From: an uncultured Ruminiclostridium sp.
Lineage (GTDB): Bacteria > Bacillota > Clostridia > Oscillospirales > Ruminococcaceae
Direction of reading: 5' to 3'
Assembly: GCA_944388385.1 (NCBI GenBank)
Contig: CALXIO010000014.1
Span: 1-63,790 of the forward strand
DNA: 63,790 nucleotides
Shown here: one piece after another, positions 15,428-24,715 of the stretch
Layout of the letters: each line of letters opens with the position of its first letter
Position numbering within the stretch: the first letter of the stretch is position 1
The notes under the pieces: model-generated
Database searches by the model: none
The model's input: only the letters and a program-made list of their open reading frames with translations
What the model was told of the DNA's origin: nothing
Program-made: the position numbers and the translations under genes

Positions 15428-16681
15428 TTAGCTTACAAGACCTGATCTTTCAACACCTTCTACGAAGTGCTTCTGTAAGAAGATGTACATGATAAGAATA
15501 GGCAGTAATGACATAAGACAGCCGGCCTCTACATATACAAGGTAGTCACTTACTGAGCCGTTTGTATCACCGGTAAGGAATTTCATAACCGTAAGACCGA
15601 TGTTTTCGATCTCCATAGCGATTGTAAAGGGCTCATTAAAGAACATACTTGTTACATAAGAGTCGTTCCAGTACCATACTATTGAGAAGATAAATACGGT
15701 AAGGAAGGATGTCTTTGCGTTAGGTACCATAACCTTGACAAAGGTCTTTACAGGTCCGCAACCATCCAGGTAAGCCGCATCCTCAAGTTCCTTGGGAAGT
15801 CCTCTGAAGAACTGACGGAACAGAAGGATGAACACGCCTGCACGAATACCGTTGCAGAAGAACGCCTGCATATAAAGTGCGGCAGGTGTACTTACAAGGT
15901 TTATTGAGCTGCCTGTAATAAGCTTGATGATACCGAAAATATCAAAGAATCTGAACTGCATGAATAAGGGGATAAGTACAACCTGTACCGGTACGATAAT
16001 CTGAAGGATTACTATACCGAACATAAGTCCCTTGCCCTTAAACTTAAATCTTGCAAAGCCATAGCCTGTGATACCGCAGGTAACGACCTGAAGAAGTGAG
16101 CAGACAACGTTTATAAGGATTGTCTGTAAAAGTACCTTGGGGAAGTTGATTGCCTCCCATACGGTAACGAAGTTTGAGAAAATAACATTCTTGGGAATCC
16201 ACATGATTGAAGGGTCATTCATCTGTTCCTGGGGACGAATAGCTGTGGATACCATGTACATTAAGGGGTAAAGAATTACAAAGCCCAGACCGAAAAGTAT
16301 AAGAAATCTGAATACAGGCCAAACCTTCTCGGTTATTCTTCTCATGAAGATGTACTTGTAATGTGCTCTTTCCTTCTTGTTGTAGGTATGATAATTCTTG
16401 ATTATCTGCCAGTTGCTGACATGGTAAGCCTGGATGGCTTCCTTCTGTCTTTTCTTTTCTTCCTTTAACTCCTTACGGGTCTTCTTAACAGGCTGTTCGG
16501 GAGCTGCCTTAGCTACTTCAGCTTTGGCTTCAGGCTGTGTGGTTTCCTCGGAATTGATTTCCTTTATTGCCTCTCCCAGTGCTTCGGGTGTGGCTGCTTC
16601 AGCTGTTGCTTCTTCAACTGCTTCTACTGTTTCTTCAGCAGAAGTATTCATAGTTTCTAAATCTTTTTCGCTCATAACCAC
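15428..16681 (-). CDS. Sugar ABC transporter permease, MalG type (pair B), with an acidic N-terminal extension
   Basis: 417 residues. Residues 1-115 are a Glu/Ala-rich, probably disordered cytosolic extension ending in basic stretches (TRKELKEEKKRQKE). The permease proper has six helices and the coupling EAA loop ELEDAAYLDGCGPVKTFVKV near 300, with the final SGLVS tail of MalG proteins. With the upstream MalF-type gene (6 bp away) it forms a second permease pair in this operon. No binding protein or MalK-type ATPase is adjacent. The candidates for partners are the lipoprotein at 10894 and a shared ATPase elsewhere in the genome. Confidence 0.9.
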   Translation of the reverse strand: MVMSEKDLETMNTSAEETVEAVEEATAEAATPEALGEAIKEINSEETTQPEAKAEVAKAAPEQPVKKTRKELKEEKKRQKEAIQAYHVSNWQIIKNYHTYNKKERAHYKYIFMRRITEKVWPVFRFLILFGLGFVILYPLMYMVSTAIRPQEQMNDPSIMWIPKNVIFSNFVTVWEAINFPKVLLQTILINVVCSLLQVVTCGITGYGFARFKFKGKGLMFGIVILQIIVPVQVVLIPLFMQFRFFDIFGIIKLITGSSINLVSTPAALYMQAFFCNGIRAGVFILLFRQFFRGLPKELEDAAYLDGCGPVKTFVKVMVPNAKTSFLTVFIFSIVWYWNDSYVTSMFFNEPFTIAMEIENIGLTVMKFLTGDTNGSVSDYLVYVEAGCLMSLLPILIMYIFLQKHFVEGVERSGLVS

Positions 16682-16687
16682 ACCTCC

Positions 16688-17920
16688 TTATTCGTTTTCG
16701 TAGAATACAAAGCGGGAAACTATACCTACTATAATTGCAAGTGCTACTGCAACTATAAGGAAGTATATCCACGCCATAGCGGCACTGGTGCCGTATTCCA
16801 GGTTTCTGGATTCGTTCATAACCAGCTGCATTACGGGGTTTTCAGAATCAACGAAGTTGTCGATAACTGTATAAATCAGGTTCGCCAGTATCATTGGGCT
16901 TATCATGGGGAAGGTAATCTTCCAAAAGAATTCCCAGCCGGTAGCACCCTCCATTGATGCCGCTTCCTTAGCGGATGTGGGGATCTGCTGTAATGCCGCA
17001 AGGAATATCAGGATCTGGATACCTGCTGACCAGATAAGGTTGAAGATGTCACTGGTGATGGTCTGGATGGTGGTGGTGAGCTGTTCACTAAGGTTATAGA
17101 TACCTAAGAATTCAAGTAGCTCATCAACCAGGTCCGTTTCAAACAATGCGCTGAACTGTTCTGCACTTGCTACACCGTTTGTAGCAATATCACCCTTGAT
17201 AACCGCAATTACAGGACCTGTGGCAACAAGTACCGGCAGGAAGAATACTGCTCTTGCAAAGGTTCTGCCTCTGAACTTCTGGTTTAAGAGAAGTGCTATG
17301 AATAATGAGAATATCATTATCATTATAACCTGGGGTACCATTTCAGCAAGTGAAGTGGTGAGGTTGGGCAGGTAGTTTGTATCAAGGAATAATACATCGT
17401 AGTAGTTCTGGAAATTGTTCCATTCGGTATAAATACCGGTGGATTCCATTCCCTTTTCGGCAGCCGCCTCAAGGGTAGGTACAAGCTCTGTCTTACAGAG
17501 TGAATAATAAGCTGACTGAACAATGGGGATAATAAACATATAAATTACACCCACTATCCAGATAGCTACGAAGCCGTAGCCGTAAAGGCCCTTCTTTCTC
17601 TCGTAGGAGATCTTGGCTTCTTTTATCTTCTTTTCCTGTCGGGGTTGTCTGCGGCGGATGTCCACCTCTTCGCCCTCAACATTAAGTGCCGCTGCAGAAG
17701 CTGTCATGTGAGCTGATGCTCTTTTAGGCTTTACTTCCTCAGCTACCTCAGAAGTGGTTTCTTCCTCTGCCTTGACAGCCTCTTCACCCGCATTTTCAGC
17801 GGGTGCTTCAGCTACTTCTTCAGCGGAAGTTTCGGTTGTTTCATCATCGGGTGTAGGAGCGGGAGCTTCCTTCTTGATTTCATCCAATTCTTCTTCACGG
17901 TTGAAATTTGAATTATTCAT
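16688..17920 (-). CDS. Sugar ABC transporter permease, MalF type (pair B), with an acidic N-terminal extension
   Basis: 410 residues. The first about 110 are Glu/Ala/Thr-rich followed by basic residues, much like the extension on its MalG partner. Six membrane helices follow, with the EAA coupling loop TSAKEAASMEGATGWEFFWK near 320. The gene overlaps the end of the DUF5696 gene by 8 bp, indicating translational coupling. A MalF-type subunit normally forms a heterodimer with the MalG-type one encoded next. The matching low-complexity extensions on both subunits are not part of the usual family architecture. Confidence 0.9.
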   Translation of the reverse strand: MNNSNFNREEELDEIKKEAPAPTPDDETTETSAEEVAEAPAENAGEEAVKAEEETTSEVAEEVKPKRASAHMTASAAALNVEGEEVDIRRRQPRQEKKIKEAKISYERKKGLYGYGFVAIWIVGVIYMFIIPIVQSAYYSLCKTELVPTLEAAAEKGMESTGIYTEWNNFQNYYDVLFLDTNYLPNLTTSLAEMVPQVIMIMIFSLFIALLLNQKFRGRTFARAVFFLPVLVATGPVIAVIKGDIATNGVASAEQFSALFETDLVDELLEFLGIYNLSEQLTTTIQTITSDIFNLIWSAGIQILIFLAALQQIPTSAKEAASMEGATGWEFFWKITFPMISPMILANLIYTVIDNFVDSENPVMQLVMNESRNLEYGTSAAMAWIYFLIVAVALAIIVGIVSRFVFYENE

Positions 17921-20252
17921 CGCTTTCTCCTTTCAATCCATATTGTGTGAGATCAACGTCCTTACCGTCTACGGTAAGAGTAAGCTCTCTGGTGTTTACC
18001 TTAATGGTCTTTCCACCCTCGAATGTAGATTCGATAACGTCACCGTCGATAACATAATCTGTCATCTTAAGGTTTGTGAAACCGTCAAGGTTTTCCTTAT
18101 ACAGCTTGTAAATATTTACTGAGCTGTCTACCCAACCCTTGTAGTTTGAATAGAATAAGGAATCATAATCGCTGTCTGTGAACTTATTGGGGTTCTCATA
18201 CATCATCTCATAGTGTACGGGAGTAGCAGTTGCAAGAGCAAGCATGATAGTATCACTTGCATTTGCGCTTGCATTGAATGCCTTGGATGTATAAGGTACT
18301 ATGCCGTGGATAACTGCCTGATATAAAGGAATATCATAGTCAAACAGGTCATAGTTGCTGGATGACAGAGGAACATTTGTAATGTAGTCTACATAAGGAA
18401 GTGCGTATGCGTTAGCCGCATTTGCAAGGACTGTAAAGCCTGCATCCTTAAACTTCTTGTAGCCCTCAACCATAATCTGCAAAGCATCATATCTTGAGTA
18501 GTTTCCTCTGCTGTAATCACTGTAAAGGTGAGTTGTTGCATCATCAAGGCAGATTGTCTTGATGCCTTCCTGTGAGAAGCTGGTTTCTAACTTTCGGAAC
18601 AGGTCGGTCCAGTAATAAGGAGCAAGAGTTGTTCTTGGAACAAGTCTTACCTGGTGGGGAATACCGAATGCAATATCCCAGTTGTTTGATGTAGCGTAAG
18701 CGTTTGTTATCTGCTTACAAGCGTTAAGTGCAAAGGAGTAGCCGTTGCCGGAATCCTTCATGTAGGTAAATCCTACTGAGGGGTAAACCTGAGCGCCTAT
18801 ACTTGTTGCATACTGGCTGAGATCCTGGTACTTGCTCTTTCCGCCAAGGGCTGACGCATAGTCAACACCGGCTGAGATAAGTCCCTTAATACCTGCTGTA
18901 TTGAAGTCATGGTAGGTCACCATAATATCATTTACGCCCTTTTCGTGAAGGTTTGTAAGGATCTGCTGTGCCTGCTCATATGTGGTAGCAGGTGTCTGCA
19001 TATTGATGGGGAATCCTGCTATTGACTGAGCCTTAACTGTACCGCCGTATAAACCGAGGTAGTAGGAGGACTTGATTGTGTCCTTCTTTTCTGTAAGACC
19101 CATTTCTTCAATAAGGTACTGTCTGTATCTTTCAGCCATATCCATGTAGGACAGATCCTCTGACTGCATGGGATAATAGCTTACTGAAAGTGTGGGCTGA
19201 TCGATCTTGCCCTTTTCAAAAATGTTAAGTGTCTTACCGCCGATTGTGTAGCTGTCCTCAGCTCTTACCTTAAAGCGGAACCAAACACTGTTGTAGCTTG
19301 TGGAGCTCTGCTCACTTACGGCCGCATTTACTGTTGCACAGGTTTCGCCTGACTTTGCAATAGCAAGGAAGCCGTGTCCTGCCTCGTCACCGCCGTTGGT
19401 TACGCTGCCTAAGATAGGAAGGTAAACCTGTTCATTCTTAGCGGGCTTCTTAGCAAGGCTGACGGATGAATCTCTGCCGTATACATCGTTTGAATACTTC
19501 TGGGCATTGATCTTACCATTGTTGAAGTTGATTACCGCACCGCTACCGTCGGGAACTACAAGGTAACCGTCATCATCAGTATCGCTTGCGCCGAAGAACT
19601 GGAGTAAGCCTATTTCGATAATGGAGAAGCCTGCGCTTTCGGATGTGGTGGGCTCAACAATTTCCTCTGTGAGGATGGAAACTGTTACGTTATCCTTTTC
19701 AAGAACGATTGTCATGGGAATGACAGCCTCGATCTTGTTCATGGTGTAGTCAATTCTTACACCGTTTTCAATTTCTGAAATTGTAAATCTTCCGCTCTTG
19801 ATACAGTTTGCATAGGCGTTGAAGTCCTCCTGTGTGGAACGAGAGCCTATATCACCGTACTTCAGATAGAAGGGGGATTGCATTTTTTCCTTGAAGGTGC
19901 CGTTTGCTATGGGGTCAGCGTCACCGTTTACAGGTGAGCTCCACCAGATGTAATCATCTGCCTTTGACTGAACCGCAAATACTGTGGTCTTTTCATCAAG
20001 GAAAAGCTTGTAGTTATCATTCTCCGCTACTTTCTTCATCTCGGAGAGCTTCTGCTGAGGGTCAACCTCTACGACTTCATCATCATCGCCTGAGGCTTCA
20101 TCCTGCTGTGTATCATCAGCAGCCTCCTCGGTTGTCTGAGCGCCCTCATCTACTGCGGGCTGTTCATCTGACCAGGCTACCATTGAGCTCATGGAAATCA
20201 GCATAGCGGCTGTAAGTAAAACTGCAAGCAGTTTTTTTCTGAACTTTATCAT
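17913..20252 (-). CDS. DUF5696 protein: secreted, glycosidase-like
   Basis: 779 residues with a signal peptide (basic start, then LLAVLLTAAMLISMSSMVAW) and an acidic Glu/Asp linker. The body matches the DUF5696 type: an N-terminal beta-sandwich with GYLVVPDGSGAVINFNNG near 228, then a TIM-barrel-like C-terminal half with GVNDIMVTYHDFNTAGIKG near 440 and ICLDDATTHLYSDY near 595, whose acidic residues could be catalytic. Such proteins are known mainly from gene context beside sugar ABC transporters; the activity is unproven. It lies 13 bp after the YIP1 gene and overlaps the MalF-type gene. It probably acts on glycans outside the cell membrane. Confidence 0.82.
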   Translation of the reverse strand: MIKFRKKLLAVLLTAAMLISMSSMVAWSDEQPAVDEGAQTTEEAADDTQQDEASGDDDEVVEVDPQQKLSEMKKVAENDNYKLFLDEKTTVFAVQSKADDYIWWSSPVNGDADPIANGTFKEKMQSPFYLKYGDIGSRSTQEDFNAYANCIKSGRFTISEIENGVRIDYTMNKIEAVIPMTIVLEKDNVTVSILTEEIVEPTTSESAGFSIIEIGLLQFFGASDTDDDGYLVVPDGSGAVINFNNGKINAQKYSNDVYGRDSSVSLAKKPAKNEQVYLPILGSVTNGGDEAGHGFLAIAKSGETCATVNAAVSEQSSTSYNSVWFRFKVRAEDSYTIGGKTLNIFEKGKIDQPTLSVSYYPMQSEDLSYMDMAERYRQYLIEEMGLTEKKDTIKSSYYLGLYGGTVKAQSIAGFPINMQTPATTYEQAQQILTNLHEKGVNDIMVTYHDFNTAGIKGLISAGVDYASALGGKSKYQDLSQYATSIGAQVYPSVGFTYMKDSGNGYSFALNACKQITNAYATSNNWDIAFGIPHQVRLVPRTTLAPYYWTDLFRKLETSFSQEGIKTICLDDATTHLYSDYSRGNYSRYDALQIMVEGYKKFKDAGFTVLANAANAYALPYVDYITNVPLSSSNYDLFDYDIPLYQAVIHGIVPYTSKAFNASANASDTIMLALATATPVHYEMMYENPNKFTDSDYDSLFYSNYKGWVDSSVNIYKLYKENLDGFTNLKMTDYVIDGDVIESTFEGGKTIKVNTRELTLTVDGKDVDLTQYGLKGESDE

Positions 20253-20265
20253 TTTACACCTCCGC

Positions 20266-20904
20266 TTATAGACTGAATCGGTACATCAGCTCGGTATAGA
20301 TAGTATATATGAAGATATATACCTGCTGGAACAAGCTCATTAAAAGTACCATGATAAACAGAATAATTACCATTGCAAATACTGTGAAGATCATCGCAAT
20401 AAGTGTTTTGGGGATTGTGTACTGATGTACGGTCTTGATACCGGATATCATAAGCACAACGCTCCATAAAATTCCGAAATACTGGAAGAAGATGATGAAT
20501 GCTTCTTCGTTTCTTTCTAAGATGTTACTTGCGATAATAACCACTACCTGAGTGATTATGTAGGGTACAAGAGCATAGGCGCTGACTACGCAGATACTCT
20601 TCATATTGCCCTCGCCGTCGAACAGTGTACACAGTGACCAGTTACCTACTACCCATGTGAAGAATAATACGATGGTCTGTACAAGTAAGGGTACTATGTT
20701 AAAGATCTTAACATAGGTTGTGTTAAAGAGGAAGCCTGTCATAACGTGCTGACAAACTGTTACAAGGAATAAGCAAAGTACAATTACAAGGGCTACCTTC
20801 ATATTGTATGCTTTCTTCCATCTTAAATCCTCGAAGCCCTCAAAGGGATGCTTGGCTACATAAAAAGGCCACTTCCAAGCGGGCATATCTAAATCAAATC
20901 TCAT
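20266..20904 (-). CDS. YIP1-family membrane protein
   Basis: 212 residues with about five membrane helices and a short, Trp- and Pro-rich cytosolic N-terminus (MRFDLDMPAWKWPFYVAKHP, typical of bacterial YIP1-domain proteins: P-x2-W-x-F-P/Y...HPFEGFEDLRW). It is an integral membrane protein of unknown biochemical role. The gene is separated from the NHL/TPR gene by 2 bp and from DUF5696 by 13 bp, so the three are tightly coupled in expression. It may scaffold the NHL/TPR protein or the permeases in the membrane; this is inference. Confidence 0.83.
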   Translation of the reverse strand: MRFDLDMPAWKWPFYVAKHPFEGFEDLRWKKAYNMKVALVIVLCLFLVTVCQHVMTGFLFNTTYVKIFNIVPLLVQTIVLFFTWVVGNWSLCTLFDGEGNMKSICVVSAYALVPYIITQVVVIIASNILERNEEAFIIFFQYFGILWSVVLMISGIKTVHQYTIPKTLIAMIFTVFAMVIILFIMVLLMSLFQQVYIFIYTIYTELMYRFSL

Positions 20905-20906
20905 AT

Positions 20907-22781
20907 TTATTTACCTCCCGCTTTCTTTTTCTTCATATACTTTATTACCTTTGAAAGAACTACACCCACAACTACTACAACTGCTATTATAATAATGAAG
21001 GTGTTGAAGTTGCTTCTTACAAATTCCATACGGAACTGCTTGAAGGCTCTGTTGTAACCGCTACGGCTGTTACGATAGAAGTAATCCATAGCAAGCTCAT
21101 AATTACCCTGTGATAACTCTGCGTTACCAAGGCCTATGTATGCGAACCAGTAGTTGCTGTCACGGGTAAGAACCTCGTTCCAGGGACCTCTTGATTCCTC
21201 ATACTTACCTTCGTTGTAAAGTGACATAGCCTCGTGAACAATATCACCGAACTCTGTACGCTTGAAGGTGGTTATTGACTGCTTTGCGCTGTCAAGTACA
21301 TATACAATATCATCATAAGCCTCTACTGCTGATACAGCCTTGAAAAGACCCTTCTGGTCACCTGAACCGCCGTAGATAAACAGCAGGTCGCATTCGTCTG
21401 TGTACTCAAATACACGGCCGTTGGTGTAGTCAAGAAGTCTTATTGTACCGTTTTCATCAACGTCAACGTCGTTTATGGATGAACGGTAGGTTGTATTCTT
21501 ATAATAGTAGGAAGCTGCGTCACCGTATGTATACTCTGAGAAGCCAAGGTTTATAAGGATGTTTTCACCGGCAGGATTCATCTTCTTGAAGATATCTGTC
21601 TGGGTATCCTTTGTAGCTTCTGTTACGGTGTAGATAAAGCCCTCATCATCTATATCGAAGTTTGAGAACTCCATGGGAACTGCCTGGATAAAGTTTGCGG
21701 CTACCTCACGGGAGAGGATTGTTTTCCAGAACTTGTTTGCGATAGCCTGTGCTGTCTGTTCAACACGGTTAGCGCCGTAGTAGTTTGAGAATGTACCGTC
21801 GGGAGCGAACATTACCGCACCGTCTGTAATTGACATGATACAAACATAAACGTTACCTGCAACGTCTACTACTACCTTACTGGGCTGGAATGTAACCTTA
21901 TCATCATAGAATTCACTGGGGGGCTTGGTGAACTGCTGGAACACCGTACCGTCCTCGTATACTGCAAGCACTCTACCATTGTCATAGTCGGCAATGTAGA
22001 TCATTGTCTGCTTGTTTTCGTCCTCTATGGTATAGTCATGTCTTACGAAAATACCACGGGGCTTGTTAAGTGTTTCATAACCGTCTGTTTCGGGGTTATA
22101 GAAGAAGTCCATTACTTCAACGTCACCGGAGAAATCCGCATTTACAACAAGTATACGGCTGTTACCGCTGTCTACTATATAAAGCTTACCGGTATCATCA
22201 TCAATGAACATATCTCTGGGCTCTGTAAAGGTTGTAAGCTCAATTTCCGGCATAAGAGCATCATCTTCCTTAACTCTTTCTACCTCTTCAACCTTTTCAG
22301 GCTCCTTAACCTCTTCGGGCTTCTTTACTTCCCTGGGCTTCTTTACTTCTTCCTTGCCCTCGGGATCCTTCTGATATTCCTCATAAGCCGCTAACTTTTC
22401 AAGGTATTCGTTGTACTTTTCAAGGTCCTCAAGGTAATCCTCGTATTCCTTGTAAGCATCCTTGTACTTGTCATAAGCCTCGTACTTTGCCTGATGCTCT
22501 AAGTATTCTTCCTTGTTGTTGAAGAAGGTCTTGCCGGTCTTTTCGGCAATATCCTTAAGCTGATCTACTGAGTTATATCTCTTACCGGTTTTAAGGTCCT
22601 TTGCTGACACTACCCTGTCCACAACGTAGCCTGTCTGGGAAGGAACCGGGTCGCCCCACCAGTCATAGTTGTAGCCGTCATAGGGCTGGTCTGCAAAAGC
22701 GCCTGTACCCAGCGTTGAAACTGCCATAAGAGCTGAAACAGCGATCGCGGCAATTTTCTTTAATTTCGGCACTAAAATCAT
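20907..22781 (-). CDS. Membrane-anchored NHL-repeat/TPR protein
   Basis: 624 residues. Signal peptide (1-31), then a Tyr/Glu/Lys-rich coiled-coil-like stretch (about 95-175, repeating KYxxYxxYL and VKKPEEVKEPE units). NHL-type propeller repeats follow (about 180-500, with PRDMFIDDDTGKLYIVDSGN and IYIADYDNGRVLAVYEDGTV). A TPR pair (GKYEESRGPWNEVL, LGNAELSQGNYELAMDYFY, about 520-575) precedes a C-terminal membrane helix (about 590-612) and a KKKK tail. Propeller and TPR therefore sit outside the cell, tethered to the membrane. It may collect substrate or assemble the transporter. It lies 24 bp after the first permease pair. Confidence 0.85.
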   Translation of the reverse strand: MILVPKLKKIAAIAVSALMAVSTLGTGAFADQPYDGYNYDWWGDPVPSQTGYVVDRVVSAKDLKTGKRYNSVDQLKDIAEKTGKTFFNNKEEYLEHQAKYEAYDKYKDAYKEYEDYLEDLEKYNEYLEKLAAYEEYQKDPEGKEEVKKPREVKKPEEVKEPEKVEEVERVKEDDALMPEIELTTFTEPRDMFIDDDTGKLYIVDSGNSRILVVNADFSGDVEVMDFFYNPETDGYETLNKPRGIFVRHDYTIEDENKQTMIYIADYDNGRVLAVYEDGTVFQQFTKPPSEFYDDKVTFQPSKVVVDVAGNVYVCIMSITDGAVMFAPDGTFSNYYGANRVEQTAQAIANKFWKTILSREVAANFIQAVPMEFSNFDIDDEGFIYTVTEATKDTQTDIFKKMNPAGENILINLGFSEYTYGDAASYYYKNTTYRSSINDVDVDENGTIRLLDYTNGRVFEYTDECDLLFIYGGSGDQKGLFKAVSAVEAYDDIVYVLDSAKQSITTFKRTEFGDIVHEAMSLYNEGKYEESRGPWNEVLTRDSNYWFAYIGLGNAELSQGNYELAMDYFYRNSRSGYNRAFKQFRMEFVRSNFNTFIIIIAVVVVVGVVLSKVIKYMKKKKAGGK

Positions 22782-22805
22782 CCTTTCTGTAAATTTGTCG
22801 GTTTA

Positions 22806-23669
22806 TTAGTCCTTAAGACCGCTGTGAGCCATTGTTTCCATAACGCTGCTCTGACAGAAAATAAATACTATCATAGGCGGCAGCATTGTAACTACTACGG
22901 CTGCGGCTGCAACACCTGCACGGGCAATACCCGCTGCACTTATCTGCTGCATAACGGTCGGGATGGGTTTTAACGCCTCATTATAAATGAATGAGTAACC
23001 TGTTATCTGCCAAGCACCCTGGAAGGCAAATATCAGAAGTGTGAGCCATGCGGGCTTTACGTTGGGCATTACTATCTGCCAGCAAATTCTTACATGGCCT
23101 GCACCGTCAAGCTTTGCGGCCTCTATCATACTGTCGGGGAGCTGACCCATAAACTGACGCATAAGGTACAGACCCATGGGAGTAGCGATAAAGGGTAATG
23201 TAATTGCAAAGTAGGTATCGATCATACCCAGTGTAGCCATTACCATGTACTGCATGATGTAAAGAACGGTACTGGTAAAGAGAAGTGCGATCTCAATTAT
23301 CTTATTGAGTGTCTTTGCACCGGGGAAGCTTACCTTTGAAAGTGCATAAGCAGCTGAAGATGAGAATAACAGCTGAGCTACCGTAACAACAACCGCAACG
23401 AATACGGAGTTGAATACGTATCTTGAGAAGGGCACCCACATATTAGATGCCGTTGCAAGAAGATCAGAGAAGTTCTGATCTGTGATGTTTGTAACATACA
23501 GTCTGGGCGGGAAAAGGAATAATTCCTCAACCGGCTTTAATGACTGGATAACTGAAAGATAGATAGGGAAGATCATGAACAGACCGATCAGCGTAAGAAG
23601 TACGAAAATCGCTATATCTCCGCCCAGAGAGCCACCGTATCTTTTTCTTTTCACCTTAGTTATTTTCAT
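22806..23669 (-). CDS. Sugar ABC transporter permease, MalG type (pair A)
   Basis: 287 residues with six membrane helices, the usual MalG length. The EAA coupling loop reads SMIEAAKLDGAGHVRICWQI near 185, and the protein ends in the common HSGLKD tail. It follows the MalF-type partner by 46 bp and precedes the NHL/TPR gene. In contrast to pair B, it has no N-terminal extension. It would form a heterodimer with the gene at 23716 and receive substrate from the large binding protein at 24716. Confidence 0.92.
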   Translation of the reverse strand: MKITKVKRKRYGGSLGGDIAIFVLLTLIGLFMIFPIYLSVIQSLKPVEELFLFPPRLYVTNITDQNFSDLLATASNMWVPFSRYVFNSVFVAVVVTVAQLLFSSSAAYALSKVSFPGAKTLNKIIEIALLFTSTVLYIMQYMVMATLGMIDTYFAITLPFIATPMGLYLMRQFMGQLPDSMIEAAKLDGAGHVRICWQIVMPNVKPAWLTLLIFAFQGAWQITGYSFIYNEALKPIPTVMQQISAAGIARAGVAAAAVVVTMLPPMIVFIFCQSSVMETMAHSGLKD

Positions 23670-23715
23670 AACTACCTTCCTTTCTCAGAGAAAAATACAT
23701 TTTGCTCTCCTCCTA

Positions 23716-24651
23716 TCAGTCAAGGTACTTGCCAAGCAGTTTTTTGATAAACCAGTTAGCAAGTAACATAACCACGAACAATACGAAACATATTGCCGAA
23801 GAGTAACCCATTTCGTAACGAATAGAACCGAAGTCGTATGCGTGAGTCATAATTGTATGAGCAGCATAGTCGGTACTGGGGAAGGCTGTTAAGAATCGGC
23901 CTACGTCACCTGCGGTAAAGGATGCAGTGATCTGCATAACCGCCGCGAACAGAAGCTGGGGACCCATAGCAGGTACCGTAACAAGAAGTAACTGCTGAGT
24001 ACGGTTCTTAATACCTTCAATAGCGCCTGCCTCATATCTGTCCTTGGGAATACCCTGAAGACCTGCACGAAGTGCAAGGAAGCCGGCACCAAGTGAAATC
24101 CAGAGCTGAACTATAATAACAACGCCCATGATGTAGTTAGCGTCAGTCAGCCACTGTCTTGCACTGTTTATGATACCAAGGTCAAGCAGGTAGGAGTTTG
24201 CTATACCGTATGTATCACCTGAGAAGATAAGCTGCCAGGTGGTATAGATATTACCTGCAAGGGTAGGTGCATAGAAAATGAATGTGAACACGGTCTTTAA
24301 TGCTCTGGGCATTTCGTTTATGAGCCATGCTAAGATAAAGCACAGTACATAGCTTAAAGGACCGGTGATGATAGCAAATACAAGAGTATTCTGTATTGCC
24401 TTGATGAATACTTCGTCCTCAAGGAACAAAGCGTAGAAGTTATTCAGACCAACAAACTGAGGGAACTGTGCCATGTTGAAGTTGGTAAAGCCCATGGGGA
24501 GTGACAGAATAACCGGTATAATAGTGAACACCGTGAAAAGTAAGAAGTATGGCGCTAACAGTAAGTATACGCTGCCGTTTTTCTTCATTTCACGAAGAGT
24601 ATATCTGAACTTATTGTCTTCGATATACTGGGATTTTTCTTTTCTCGCCAA
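23716..24651 (-). CDS. Sugar ABC transporter permease, MalF type (pair A)
   Basis: 311 residues with six membrane helices. The EAA loop reads KDRYEAGAIEGIKNRTQQLL near 200. A short basic N-terminus precedes the first helix. It lies downstream of the large solute-binding protein gene across a perfect 11-bp hairpin, the arrangement seen in many binding-protein/permease operons where the binding protein is made in excess. Confidence 0.92.
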   Translation of the reverse strand: MARKEKSQYIEDNKFRYTLREMKKNGSVYLLLAPYFLLFTVFTIIPVILSLPMGFTNFNMAQFPQFVGLNNFYALFLEDEVFIKAIQNTLVFAIITGPLSYVLCFILAWLINEMPRALKTVFTFIFYAPTLAGNIYTTWQLIFSGDTYGIANSYLLDLGIINSARQWLTDANYIMGVVIIVQLWISLGAGFLALRAGLQGIPKDRYEAGAIEGIKNRTQQLLLVTVPAMGPQLLFAAVMQITASFTAGDVGRFLTAFPSTDYAAHTIMTHAYDFGSIRYEMGYSSAICFVLFVVMLLANWFIKKLLGKYLD

Positions 24652-24678
24652 AACGATAACCTCCTCTTTAATTTCGGC

Positions 24679-24705
24679 TATGCAAAGGGTTTTCCCCTTT
24701 GCATA
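24679..24705 (-). promoter_or_regulatory. Intercistronic hairpin between binding-protein and permease genes
   Basis: TATGCAAAGGG and CCCTTTGCATA, 11-bp perfect arms with a 5-nt loop and no U tract. It probably protects the 3' end of the upstream message or causes partial termination, rather than acting as a full terminator. Confidence 0.7.
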
Positions 24706-24715
24706 CCGGTTATTA

